DNA of 64,000 bases. Source: Anaerohabitans sp964387285 (GTDB lineage Bacteria > Zhuqueibacterota > Zhuqueibacteria > Residuimicrobiales > Residuimicrobiaceae). Positions 26,838-35,451 of the stretch are shown here, piece after piece. The translations under genes and the position numbers were made by a program. Positions within the stretch are counted from its first letter, which is position 1, and every line of letters begins with the position of its first letter. The notes under the pieces are model-generated. The model had not been told where the DNA came from, ran no database searches, and worked only from the letters and a program-made list of their open reading frames with translations. The stretch covers positions 99,522 through 163,521 of the forward strand of contig CAYLWO010000004.1 in the NCBI GenBank assembly GCA_964387285.1. The letters run 5' to 3'.

Positions 26838-29326
26838 CACCGCGTCAAAACCATTTGTCGCGTTTCTTGCTGTGCCTGGGTCTTTAATTGATAGAGATAG
26901 ATGCCGCTGGCCACCAGGCCGCCATTTTCATCACGACCATCCCATTTCAACGCATACTCACCCGCTGGTTGGCTTCCGTGCAGCAAAGTGCGCACGGTTC
27001 GACCCGTTACATCAAAAATACGGATCACCACCTCTTCATTTTCAGCCAAACGATAAGCGATCACCGTTTCATTGTTAAAAGGATTGGGATGGTTCTGAGC
27101 TAAGCCAAAAGCTATCGGCATCGATTCGCTGATCGTCTCTTCGACCAGAGTGGGATTCTTTTTTACAACCTGTAAATCGTCGATATAGATAGTGCCGCTG
27201 ACCGCACTGTTGGTCTGATTGGTCAGCTGAATGCTGTCAAATCCCAAAGTCCCATCTATACTGCCGTCGCCCAGCCAGGTTCCGACCTGACCGGCAGACA
27301 TATCCCATTGCACCAGCTTCCACCCCAGCCAATCGATGGTGTACCAGGGGCTGACCTCATGGTTGGCAGCGACATAATTGGGCACACGATCGTCCACGCA
27401 AAAACGTATTTGCGTATTGCTGCCATCGCCAAAGACCCAGGCCTGCATGATATAGGATTTGTCAAAATAAACGCTTTTCGCCGGCCCTCCATTCAAGTAT
27501 TCGCGAATGAGATGGGACACTGCGGAGACATCCCAGCCATAATCCAGGCGCATACTGGTTTGGCTCTTGCTTAACAGATTTACATGTGAACCGTCAGCAA
27601 CTCTGGCGGTCTTTTCCGTGATGATGCCGCTGGTGCTGCCGCTTTGCTGCGGCGCCAGCCAGGAATCGACGCCGTTTTCGAAAAGATCGATGGCTGTTGA
27701 CTTGTAGGTCGATGTGCCAGTGCGAAAATAAAAGATCTTTTGCGCTGTTTCGACATTGCCCAGCCGATCTTTGAATCCAGGTTCAATCTGAACTTTGTAA
27801 ACCGTGTTTATTGCCAATTGCTGGCTGGGGAAAAAAGAGAGCACTGATTTATCAGCCGTTACATAATGCCGTAAAACACCCGGCACCTGCGTCAGATTGA
27901 CGTTGTGATACAATGTGACGCTGTTCTCCTTTACCGACGATGAATCGATGATTTCCGAATAAATCATATTGATGATCGGCAGCACATCGACGTTCTGGGT
28001 ATTGGGTTTGGGCAGTGACGCCGTAATGCGCGGCGGGAACAGATCAGCGGGCCCGGTTTTAAATGCCAGTTGAAACGCATCGCCGGCTATACCATCCTGA
28101 TTGCCGTCCAGATGATGGCCATAGCGATCCACAGCATCAGCGGAAAGCAACAGCGTATACGATACTTCGTAATCCAGAGTATCGGTTTTAAATGATACGG
28201 AACGATTATTGTCGAACCAGGTAAATTTGCCAATGCTGGCGTTGGGCAAAGACAGGGCAGTTTCGACAGAAGCAGGATTCATGGGGCGACTGAATCGCAG
28301 GATTATCGAGTCCCAGGCCGGAAATTTGTCCGAGCCGGCTGACGGCGTACTGGATTCGACAAAAGGCGGCTGACTGGAAATCATTTGCACGTCTTTGAAG
28401 GTAAAAAAAGTATCGCAAAGCGCAACCTGCACCGTATCGGGATAATAGCCGGGCGCTTCGATAATCATGCTTAGAGAATCAACAGGCAGATTTTCAAAAT
28501 AGTAAAAACCGTTGCGCAACTGTTCCGGATCCGTACTGTATCTGTTAAACAGCGAACCATAGGTGTCCGTGGTATAACTCTGATCGGCGGCTGTTAATTT
28601 GGCGCCATTGATCAATTTCCCACTTTCTAAATCCCTGACAAATCCGGTGAGGATGCGCACCTTGGGCCGCTCGATATTCCAATATCTGAGAAACGACCAG
28701 TAAAACGTCCAGGCTTCCAGACGTTTCCACTCGGCGTTCATATTGCGCTGGTTTTGCAACGGGCTGGTATGAAATCCGGCCTCGCTCAGTTCCGATGGCA
28801 TCGTGCTTCTTCTATTGACACTTAAGCATGGTCCGGATACTGAACAACCACCGTAATATAAACAATCGCAGGAAGATCCCCTTGTATTAGTACGCATGCC
28901 ACGAGTCAATAGATCAACTATGTAACTGCTCATCTTTAGACCACCATGAGGTATTTTTTCCCTACCAGGTTCATACTGCCCCCACAATAGTAAAGTGCTA
29001 TTTGCTTCCGGAACACCGGCATCACTGTGAATCGAATGAAACCAGGCAGCGCCGATGCTGTTGGCATAATCGGTGCGTTGGCTGAGTCCAACATTCTCCG
29101 TATCATTAGTTCGAGTCAAATATACAGCGTCAATATCTGTAGTTGCCAATAGAATTTCACGTAACGCTTTGGCCACGCGCAGATTTTTTTCCGCTTCCGA
29201 ATAATTAAAAATTCCCATGTTTTCCGTTTGACTGTGACCCGGGTCTAAAACAATGTTCCATCCGGACAGTCCCTCCACCTGCCCGATAACTGATGAACTG
29301 ATCAACAGAATAACCAAAATATATTT
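26837..29326 (-). CDS. Secreted N-acetylmuramoyl-L-alanine amidase with Ig-like and sorting domains
   Basis: The start is ATG 29326 (MKYILVILLISSSVIG signal), preceded by AAGAGGCG. The protein has 829 residues. The amidase_3 domain covers about 20-220 with zinc ligands in DPGHS, the EAEKNLRVA Glu and HSIHSD His. A carboxypeptidase-regulatory-like fold follows at about 225-320. Ig-like (Big_5-type) domains follow at about 330-540, and a carbohydrate-binding-like beta domain follows at about 550-730. The C-terminus has QNHPNPFNNETVIAY and GIYLYQLKT, a FlgD/type-A sorting domain. It should cleave peptidoglycan or its fragments at the cell surface. The middle gene of a three-gene operon. Confidence 0.88.
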   Translation of the reverse strand, partial: KYILVILLISSSVIGQVEGLSGWNIVLDPGHSQTENMGIFNYSEAEKNLRVAKALREILLATTDIDAVYLTRTNDTENVGLSQRTDYANSIGAAWFHSIHSDAGVPEANSTLLLWGQYEPGREKIPHGGLKMSSYIVDLLTRGMRTNTRGSSCDCLYYGGCSVSGPCLSVNRRSTMPSELSEAGFHTSPLQNQRNMNAEWKRLEAWTFYWSFLRYWNIERPKVRILTGFVRDLESGKLINGAKLTAADQSYTTDTYGSLFNRYSTDPEQLRNGFYYFENLPVDSLSMIIEAPGYYPDTVQVALCDTFFTFKDVQMISSQPPFVESSTPSAGSDKFPAWDSIILRFSRPMNPASVETALSLPNASIGKFTWFDNNRSVSFKTDTLDYEVSYTLLLSADAVDRYGHHLDGNQDGIAGDAFQLAFKTGPADLFPPRITASLPKPNTQNVDVLPIINMIYSEIIDSSSVKENSVTLYHNVNLTQVPGVLRHYVTADKSVLSFFPSQQLAINTVYKVQIEPGFKDRLGNVETAQKIFYFRTGTSTYKSTAIDLFENGVDSWLAPQQSGSTSGIITEKTARVADGSHVNLLSKSQTSMRLDYGWDVSAVSHLIREYLNGGPAKSVYFDKSYIMQAWVFGDGSNTQIRFCVDDRVPNYVAANHEVSPWYTIDWLGWKLVQWDMSAGQVGTWLGDGSIDGTLGFDSIQLTNQTNSAVSGTIYIDDLQVVKKNPTLVEETISESMPIAFGLAQNHPNPFNNETVIAYRLAENEEVVIRIFDVTGRTVRTLLHGSQPAGEYALKWDGRDENGGLVASGIYLYQLKTQAQQETRQMVLTR

Positions 29327-29344
29327 CATAACGCCTCTTTCCAT

Positions 29345-30283
29345 TTAATTGCGAACCAATGTGAGTATATAAACAGCGCCGTCGCATAGATCGTCATAGG
29401 CAATTTGCTCGCCGGATGGAGACCAACTAGGATTCATCTCCAGCTGCGCATCTGTGGAGGTCAGAACTTGTTTCTCCGAGCCATCGGCTTTGATGACATA
29501 AAGATCAGAGGCCGTATAGTCATGCCCGTCGTCGCGCGTAACCATATAGACCAGATACTCTCCATCCGGCGACCATTGCGGGCGATGGCCTTCACCGAGT
29601 TCCATATATCCGGCGCCGTCGACGTTCATTACACACATGGGACCGCCCATGATTTCAAATGCAATGCGGCTGCCGTCGCTCGAGGTAGTCAAATTGATCA
29701 CCCGCTTGTCCGATAATTTTTGTGTTGCCACGGCCGCAGAGGTGTTGTATAAATTCAGTTGGTCGTTATTGACGTATGCCAGGTTTTGCGGCGCCTGTTT
29801 TTTTAAAGCCGCCAGAGTCAGGCCGGTTTCCCACGATTGCAGCTTGTCGGCATGTACAGCATATACGCGACTGTTGTCATAACTCCAAACCGGCAACCCC
29901 AGTGAGCGCGTTTGATAGCCGAATAACAGCCGTGCGGTTTGCTTTTCGACATCGAAGAGCTTGATAGCATTATACCGACGCGAATTTTCGAACTTGGCTA
30001 CACGCGCCAGCAGCGTTTTGCCATCCTGTGACCAGGACATGCCGTAACCTGCTGCCGGCTCATCAGAGAGCTGTCGCAGTTGTCTATTCTGGATATGCAG
30101 CACCCAGATGCCGCGATACTGTTCTCCGGTACAGGCGATGTATTGTCCATCTGTTGACCAAATCGGTCGCATAAATGATTGCTGTTCATCACCCATTACT
30201 TTGCTGGGACTACCGGATATCTTGAAGGCCGCTTGCAGGAGAGTACCAAATCCCAATAGCAGTAATACGATTTTTTTCACCAT
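29345..30283 (-). CDS. Exported PD40/TolB-like beta-propeller protein
   Basis: A 312-residue protein with a signal peptide (VKKIVLLLLGFGTLLQA) and repeated WD40-like PD40 strands: RPIWSTDGQYIACTG, MSWSQDGKTLL, PVWSYDNSRVYAV, TTSSDGSRIAFEI, PQWSPDGEYLVYMV and PSWSPSGEQIAYDD, six or so blades. Such propellers bind proteins or peptidoglycan-linked partners in the periplasm. It is the first gene of the operon, 18 bases before the amidase gene, so an envelope role with the amidase is likely. It is not TolB itself, because no Pal/TolA genes are nearby. Confidence 0.82.
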   Translation of the reverse strand: MVKKIVLLLLGFGTLLQAAFKISGSPSKVMGDEQQSFMRPIWSTDGQYIACTGEQYRGIWVLHIQNRQLRQLSDEPAAGYGMSWSQDGKTLLARVAKFENSRRYNAIKLFDVEKQTARLLFGYQTRSLGLPVWSYDNSRVYAVHADKLQSWETGLTLAALKKQAPQNLAYVNNDQLNLYNTSAAVATQKLSDKRVINLTTSSDGSRIAFEIMGGPMCVMNVDGAGYMELGEGHRPQWSPDGEYLVYMVTRDDGHDYTASDLYVIKADGSEKQVLTSTDAQLEMNPSWSPSGEQIAYDDLCDGAVYILTLVRN

Positions 30284-30377
30284 AAAACGCTCCTAAAAAA
30301 CATGTGAATTAGAATTTTAACCATCTGCTCGACAAAAAGCAAGCACTTTCTCCTTTTAATAACGGATAAAACTGCTT

Positions 30378-30393
30378 ACATTATGCATAATGT
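30378..30393. promoter_or_regulatory. 16-bp perfect palindrome, candidate operator
   Basis: ACATTATGCATAATGT reads the same on both strands. It lies 78 bases before the rfaE1 start in the divergent gap (30284-30471) facing the PD40-amidase operon. AT-rich palindromes of this size often bind dimeric repressors. The binding protein is unknown. Confidence 0.4.
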
Positions 30394-30471
30394 GGTTATT
30401 CTCACAATATTGGCACTGAAATAAATTTCATTCAGCAAGCTTTCTATTTCAAGTGATAAAACAGGTCGGTC

Positions 30472-31464
30472 ATGCATCTGACAAAACAGAAAATAAAACA
30501 AGCCATCCCCAGAATGCAAAAAGTGCACATACTGGTCATGGGTGATCTCATGCTGGATGAATTTATCTGGGGCAAGGTGCATCGTATTTCCCCGGAAGCG
30601 CCGGTTCCGGTAGTGCACATCACCAAAGAATCAGCCTATCCCGGTGGTGCAGCCAACGTCGCACGCAACCTGGCTGATTTCGGCATTGGCTCCATCATGT
30701 GCGGTCTAATCGGACGCGATAGTCAGGCAAAGAAATTGGCGCATCTGCTCAATCAGGCCCGGATTTCCACCAAAGGCATCATCACCTCCGCGCAGGCGCC
30801 TACGATTGTCAAAACGCGCATCATTGCCATGCACCAGCAGGTGGTGCGGGTGGATCGCGAGGTTCATCAGCCTTTGCATAAAAAAGATCTGCAGCGGCTA
30901 TTGCCGCTTTTGCGCAGAACCATTCCACAAATCGATGCGATCATTATAGAAGATTACGGCAAGGGGTTTATCACGCAATCCCTGGTGAACGAGATTGTGG
31001 TGCTGGCGCAAAAGCACAATAAAATCATCACCGTGGATCCCAATCCGCAGAATCCGCTGGATTGGTCCGGCGTTACTCTGGTCAAGCCCAATCGACAGGA
31101 AGCGTTCGCCGCCACCGGCCTGCCCTTTTCAGAAGACCCGGAACAGCTGCGCAAGGCCGGCGAACTGTTATTGAAAAAATGGCGCATCCCCAATCTGTTA
31201 ATTACCCTGGGCGAAGACGGCATGATCCTGTTTCATCCCCCGGCCAGACCGTATCATTCGCCGACCAAAGCGCGCGAAGTGTTTGACGTATCCGGCGCCG
31301 GCGACACAGCTATCGCATTTTTTACCGCTGCGCTGGCAGCCGGATTCAATGCAGCTGAATCAGCATTCATAGCCAACCACGCCGCCGGTGTTGTGGTCGG
31401 CAAATTGGGTACAGCCACCGTGTCGCCGCTGGAGCTGGAACGGAGCTTGCTGGAAAATGACTAG
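30472..31464 (+). CDS. rfaE1: D-glycero-beta-D-manno-heptose-7-phosphate kinase
   Basis: A 330-residue PfkB/ribokinase-family kinase matching the HldE N-terminal half. GDLMLDEFIWGKVHRISPEAPVPV lies near the N-terminus, the sugar-site motif YPGGAANVARN at about 57-67, DPNPQNP at about 186-192 and the ATP/catalytic motif VSGAGDT at about 272-278. It phosphorylates heptose 7-phosphate at C1 for ADP-heptose and LPS inner-core synthesis. The cytidylyltransferase half of bifunctional HldE is absent, so a separate rfaE2 is expected elsewhere. Its last codons overlap the gmhB start by 8 bases. Confidence 0.92.
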   Translation: MHLTKQKIKQAIPRMQKVHILVMGDLMLDEFIWGKVHRISPEAPVPVVHITKESAYPGGAANVARNLADFGIGSIMCGLIGRDSQAKKLAHLLNQARISTKGIITSAQAPTIVKTRIIAMHQQVVRVDREVHQPLHKKDLQRLLPLLRRTIPQIDAIIIEDYGKGFITQSLVNEIVVLAQKHNKIITVDPNPQNPLDWSGVTLVKPNRQEAFAATGLPFSEDPEQLRKAGELLLKKWRIPNLLITLGEDGMILFHPPARPYHSPTKAREVFDVSGAGDTAIAFFTAALAAGFNAAESAFIANHAAGVVVGKLGTATVSPLELERSLLEND

Positions 31465-32002
31465 GCCGGCTGTTTTCTTTGATCGCGACAACACCCTGAT
31501 CGAGGATGTGCCGTATCTGGGCGATCCGGCGCAGGTGCGATTGTTGCCATTTGTCCGTGAAACGCTGGCGCGGCTGGCAGAACATGGATTCAGCCTGTTT
31601 GTCGTCTCCAATCAATCAGGCGTGGGCCGCGGTATGATCACCATGGATCAAGTCACAGCGGTCAATGAAGAAATGGTTCGGCAATTGGGCGCGCCTTTTT
31701 TTACGGCGATATATAATTGCTATGAGGATCCCAATACCACTGAAGCCGGTTGTCGCAAGCCCTCCCCGGCCATGGTCCTGTTAGCGGCCCAGGAGCATTC
31801 ACTGGATTTGCAGCGCTCCTTTTTTGTCGGTGACCGGTTAGCGGACATCCAATGCGGTAAAAATGCCGGCTGCCGAACGATTCTATTGAGACTGCGCGCT
31901 CATGTCGAAGGATTGGAACAGGCCATGCGATCTGCGGACTATGTTGCCTCATGTCTGCCGGATGTTGCGGAATGGATTATTCGCAAATACGAACTGACTT
32001 GA
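31457..32002 (+). CDS. gmhB: D-glycero-D-manno-heptose-1,7-bisphosphate 7-phosphatase (HAD)
   Basis: The start is ATG 31457, overlapping rfaE1; the open frame upstream (from 31388) is inside rfaE1. The protein has 181 residues. HAD motif I is FFDRDNTLIEDVPYLGDP (Asp9 nucleophile, Asp11 acid). Motif II is VVSNQSGVGRG, motif III is RKPSPAMV and motif IV is FVGDRLADIQCG. It removes the 7-phosphate in the ADP-heptose route, the step after RfaE1. The Cys-rich zinc loop of E. coli GmhB is reduced to NCYEDPNTTEAGC, so zinc binding is uncertain. Confidence 0.9.
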   Translation: MTRPAVFFDRDNTLIEDVPYLGDPAQVRLLPFVRETLARLAEHGFSLFVVSNQSGVGRGMITMDQVTAVNEEMVRQLGAPFFTAIYNCYEDPNTTEAGCRKPSPAMVLLAAQEHSLDLQRSFFVGDRLADIQCGKNAGCRTILLRLRAHVEGLEQAMRSADYVASCLPDVAEWIIRKYELT

Positions 32003-32052
32003 TTTTTATAACTGTTTTCATTATCATATAACAACATACAAGGAGATGACTT

Positions 32053-32427
32053 ATGCAAAAAAATGATGTTTATCGATGTGAAAAGTGCGGCAACATCGTC
32101 GAAGTTGTATCCGTCGGCGGCGGCACCTTGGTATGTTGTGGTCAACCCATGACGCTGCAAAAAGAAAATACCACAGACGCCGCAGTGGAAAAACATGTGC
32201 CGGTGGTAGAGAAAAAAGACGGCCACGTCAAGGTCACCGTCGGCAGCGTCCTCCACCCCATGCTGGAGAATCATTACATTCAACTGATCGAAGTGGTTAC
32301 AGCAAGCCGGGTTTATCGAAAATATCTGAAACCGGGTGAAGAGCCTGTTGCAGAATTCAGCGTCAGCGAAGAAATTGTTTCCGTGCGCGAGTACTGCAAT
32401 CTGCACGGTTTGTGGGCAAAAAAATAA
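32053..32427 (+). CDS. dfx: Desulfoferrodoxin (2Fe-superoxide reductase)
   Basis: A 124-residue protein with both iron sites. The N-terminal desulforedoxin-like site has Cys9, Cys12, Cys28 and Cys29. The catalytic superoxide reductase site has His48 (EKH, with Glu46/Lys47), His68 (LHPM), His74 (NHYI), Cys115 and His118 (YCNLHGLW). It reduces superoxide to hydrogen peroxide without making oxygen, typical of anaerobes and microaerophiles. A good AAGGAGATG ribosome-binding region precedes the ATG. It stands between the LPS genes and the cytochrome genes. Confidence 0.95.
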   Translation: MQKNDVYRCEKCGNIVEVVSVGGGTLVCCGQPMTLQKENTTDAAVEKHVPVVEKKDGHVKVTVGSVLHPMLENHYIQLIEVVTASRVYRKYLKPGEEPVAEFSVSEEIVSVREYCNLHGLWAKK

Positions 32428-32439
32428 CGCAACATCATC

Positions 32440-32459
32440 AAGCGCCGCAACAGGCGCTT
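32440..32459 (+). terminator. Hairpin downstream of desulfoferrodoxin
   Basis: AAGCGCC (32440-32446) pairs with GGCGCTT (32453-32459) across a six-base loop, 13 bases after the stop codon, followed by a weak T tract. It may be a terminator or attenuator before the cytochrome gene. Confidence 0.45.
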
Positions 32460-32504
32460 GAACTTTTACAGATAGGATTTTCCCTCACCTGTTCGGGAGG
32501 CACT

Positions 32505-33845
32505 ATGAAGCGTCTGCTTTGTTTACTTTTCATGCTCTCCTTTTCCTCATTATCCAGCCAGAGCCTGCCGTTTGGCGATGCTCTTAAAGGAAAATTCAAA
32601 TATTCCGATTTTGAAAAACCGGAGGCCTGCGCCAGCTGTCACACGGATATTTATCAGCAATGGACGCAAGCCATGATGTCGCAATCCTATATTCATCACT
32701 GGGATGAGATTGAATATTTCGACCTGGCCGTGGCGCATGCGGAAAAAGTGCCGTCGCTCAAGGGACCGGTGGACGGTTGCAACGGTTGCCATGCACCGCT
32801 GGCTTTTATGGCCGGCGATGTGACGCCGCCGCGACCGGAAGCAAACTCCCGCGCCAATGAAGGCGTCAGTTGCGAGGTGTGCCATACCATTAAAGGCATC
32901 GGCAGTGAACCGCCTTTCAATTTCAGCTACCAACCCTTGCCGGGGCGGGTCAAATTCGGACCCAAGCCCGGCATGGAATCACCACATCACGACACCCAGG
33001 CTCTGGATATTTTTGAAAAAACCGAGTTTTGCGGCAACTGTCACAATGAAAAAAATCCGTTCGGCATATGGGTCAAATCCACACAATTGGAATGGAAAGA
33101 AGGTCCCTATGCCAAAGAGGGTGTTCCGTGCATGCAGTGCCATATGCCGAAAGCATGGAGCAAAAACGCCGTTATGTCTGAAGAGAGCATGGTGGCGCAA
33201 CATCTGTTTCACGGTGCGCACGATAACGGCAAAATCGCCAGCTCAGTCGAGCTGCGCATGCATCCGGAGGAACGCGAAGTTAATTATGACGGCGTGGTCA
33301 CGCTCAAGGTGCAGCTGTTCAGCGCCAAACCGGGGCATAAATTTCCTACCGGATCGGTGGAAGACCGCATTCTCTGGCTACATGTCACGGCGGTCGATGC
33401 GAATGGCAAAGAGCATCATCTGGCTGTGGATAAGAAAGGATTCAGCGGCGAAGAGTACACCATTGCAGCTGATGCCCTGGCTTATCAGGACATGGGCGTA
33501 CCCAAGGGCGTGGTAAATTTTAACGGCGTGCAACGGGACGGCGTGCCGGTCGGCGATCGCATTTTTCGCATGCCCTATTTTGATCCTGAGGGCCGCATGA
33601 CCATTATGCAGTGGAACACGAAATCCCTGGGCGTGGATTATCGTTTGGCGCCGCGCGAAACCAAAATCGAGACATTCACCTGGCAGCTGCCGGAAGACAT
33701 TCCCCCGGGTAAAATCAAATTCAAAGCGGTGTTGAACTATCAAAAGCTGGTCAAGCCGGTGGCTGACTTTTTAAAAGTGCCGGCAGATGAGAGCGAGGTC
33801 GTTCCGGTTAACAGCGCCGAGACCTGGGTGGAGGTTATCGAATAA
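32505..33845 (+). CDS. Periplasmic five-heme cytochrome c (c554-like)
   Basis: The start is ATG 32505 (MKRLLCLLFMLSFSSLSSQS signal peptide) behind GGGAGG. The protein has 446 residues. Five CXXCH heme motifs lie at C42-H46, C92-H96, C123-H127, C176-H180 and C209-H213, all in the N-terminal half. The C-terminal half is beta-rich (KVQLFSAKPGHKFPTGSVEDRILWLHVTAV), as in the cytochrome c554/c-prime multiheme family related to nitrogen- and metal-cycle cytochromes. It likely moves electrons in the periplasm. It lies 53 bases before a heme-motif outer-membrane barrel gene, which suggests an electron conduit. The terminal acceptor is unknown. Confidence 0.88.
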   Translation: MKRLLCLLFMLSFSSLSSQSLPFGDALKGKFKYSDFEKPEACASCHTDIYQQWTQAMMSQSYIHHWDEIEYFDLAVAHAEKVPSLKGPVDGCNGCHAPLAFMAGDVTPPRPEANSRANEGVSCEVCHTIKGIGSEPPFNFSYQPLPGRVKFGPKPGMESPHHDTQALDIFEKTEFCGNCHNEKNPFGIWVKSTQLEWKEGPYAKEGVPCMQCHMPKAWSKNAVMSEESMVAQHLFHGAHDNGKIASSVELRMHPEEREVNYDGVVTLKVQLFSAKPGHKFPTGSVEDRILWLHVTAVDANGKEHHLAVDKKGFSGEEYTIAADALAYQDMGVPKGVVNFNGVQRDGVPVGDRIFRMPYFDPEGRMTIMQWNTKSLGVDYRLAPRETKIETFTWQLPEDIPPGKIKFKAVLNYQKLVKPVADFLKVPADESEVVPVNSAETWVEVIE

Positions 33846-33898
33846 TAATGTGCCGCGATTGTCCAAAATAAAAAAGGTATTACTTTAGGAGATGTCCT

Positions 33899-35050
33899 AT
33901 GAGTAAAAAAGTAATCTCGACAATGATTCTATTCGTTCTCTGTTTCATCTTTACCGAATCATCAGCCATACCCGCTTTTGCGCGGCGATACAACATTTCC
34001 TGCAACACCTGTCACGCGCCCATGCCCAAACTGAAACCGTACGGCGCCGAATTCGCCGGCAACGGATTCATCATGAAGGAAAACGAAAAAGATCGCGATT
34101 ATGTCATTGCCGGAGACGATCTGCTGCGCCTGAATAAAACCTTTCCCGTTGCCGTTCGTTTTGATGCCTATGCGGTTGCGGACGCGGAAGATCCCAAGAC
34201 CGATTTGCAAGCACCCTGGGGTTTAAAACTGTTGTCCGGCGGCGCCCTTTATAAAAACATCGGCTACTATTTTTATTTTTTCATGAGCGAACGCGGCGAG
34301 GTGGCCGGCATCGAGGATGCCTATGTGCACTTTGACAATGTGGCCGGCAGTAATCTGGACATCATGGTCGGTCAGTTCCAAACCAGCGATCCGTTGATGA
34401 AGCGAGAACTGCGGCTCACCTTCGAAGATTATCAACCCTACAAATACAAACCGGGATTATCCAGCATTGACCTCACCTATGATCGCGGCCTCATGCTGGT
34501 CTACGGCATAGATCAAACCGCTACCGATTTGGTGATGAGTCTCAGCAACGGCAACGGCAAGGGTTTGGCAGACGATGAAACAAAAAAATTCGATAACGAC
34601 AGCGATAAAAATATCGGGCTGAGATTTCTGCAGGGCATCGGCGACAACATTTCTATCGGCGGTTTTTATTACACCGGCAAGGAACGACTCAATGCCAAGA
34701 CCAACAAGGTACAATATATCGGTCCTGACATCAATTTGCTTTTAGGACCATTAGAAATTACTGCGCAATATCTGCAGCGCACCGACAGCAATCCGTTTAT
34801 GACCGATCAAGGAGAGGTGAAAACAAAAGCAACGATCGTTGAAGCGATTTACGCACCGCAAAAAGACCGTTCCCGCGTCTATTTCACCGCACTCTATAAC
34901 GACATCAAGCAGGAGGAATCGGTTTATCAAACCTTCACCCTGGCGGCCACCTACCTCCTGGCCCGTAATCTGCGCGCCACCTGTGAGGTGACCCGGGACC
35001 TGTACAAGGATCAGAACCGGTTGGTGCTGGGCATTGTAACCGGATTCTGA
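33899..35050 (+). CDS. Outer-membrane beta-barrel porin with N-terminal CXXCH heme site
   Basis: A 383-residue protein with a signal peptide (about 1-24) and one heme motif at C35-H39 (ISCNTCHAPMPKLKPYG). A long run of amphipathic strands follows (ALYKNIGYYFYFFMSE, IDLTYDRGLMLVYG, ITAQYLQR, VYFTALYND) and ends in LVLGIVTGF, an outer-membrane barrel end with terminal Phe. The combination is seen in porin-like proteins linked to multiheme cytochromes. A strong AGGAGATG site precedes the start. It probably forms an outer-membrane electron-transfer pair with the upstream cytochrome. Confidence 0.82.
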   Translation: MSKKVISTMILFVLCFIFTESSAIPAFARRYNISCNTCHAPMPKLKPYGAEFAGNGFIMKENEKDRDYVIAGDDLLRLNKTFPVAVRFDAYAVADAEDPKTDLQAPWGLKLLSGGALYKNIGYYFYFFMSERGEVAGIEDAYVHFDNVAGSNLDIMVGQFQTSDPLMKRELRLTFEDYQPYKYKPGLSSIDLTYDRGLMLVYGIDQTATDLVMSLSNGNGKGLADDETKKFDNDSDKNIGLRFLQGIGDNISIGGFYYTGKERLNAKTNKVQYIGPDINLLLGPLEITAQYLQRTDSNPFMTDQGEVKTKATIVEAIYAPQKDRSRVYFTALYNDIKQEESVYQTFTLAATYLLARNLRATCEVTRDLYKDQNRLVLGIVTGF

Positions 35051-35062
35051 TATGCTTGTAAA

Positions 35063-35095
35063 ATCCCGGGATTGCGTTTCAAGCCATCCCGGGAT
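35063..35095. terminator. Paired-palindrome hairpin after the porin gene
   Basis: ATCCCGGGAT at 35063-35072 is repeated at 35086-35095; each copy is itself palindromic, so the two can form one stem across 13 bases. It lies 12 bases after the porin stop, with no U tract. The rest of the gap up to 35451 is AT-rich and shows no gene; a small hairpin CGGCAT-A-ATGCCG lies at 35381-35393. Confidence 0.4.
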
Positions 35096-35451
35096 GTGCA
35101 AAAAGAGCATTCGCCTATAGACCACATCAAAACAAAAAAAGCTCATCTTGATTTCCCCTGATCCTGTGATCCCACCTGTACACGACAAGGCAGAAACATT
35201 CAATTGTGTTATCCTCAATCATACTTTATATTTAGCAGCTGAAACCCGTAAGAAGGACGACCTTTTCCTGCTGTAAATAAGAATATTCTCTTGATATTGA
35301 TCTTATGGTTTGTTATCTTTTTGCATCATGTGGGTCTTGCCTTTTTTGCATCACAGTTGATATTGAATTCAGCCTCACACCGGCATAATGCCGACCTATG
35401 AGCGGCGATGATTTTGCAACATTCTGCCGGTTCTTCTACAGGAAGAAAAAA

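Noticed and set aside
35398..35451. Upstream ATG start for the channel-like protein
   Set aside because: No ribosome-binding site; the GTG at 35452 has AGGAAG at good spacing, although the ATG cannot be excluded.
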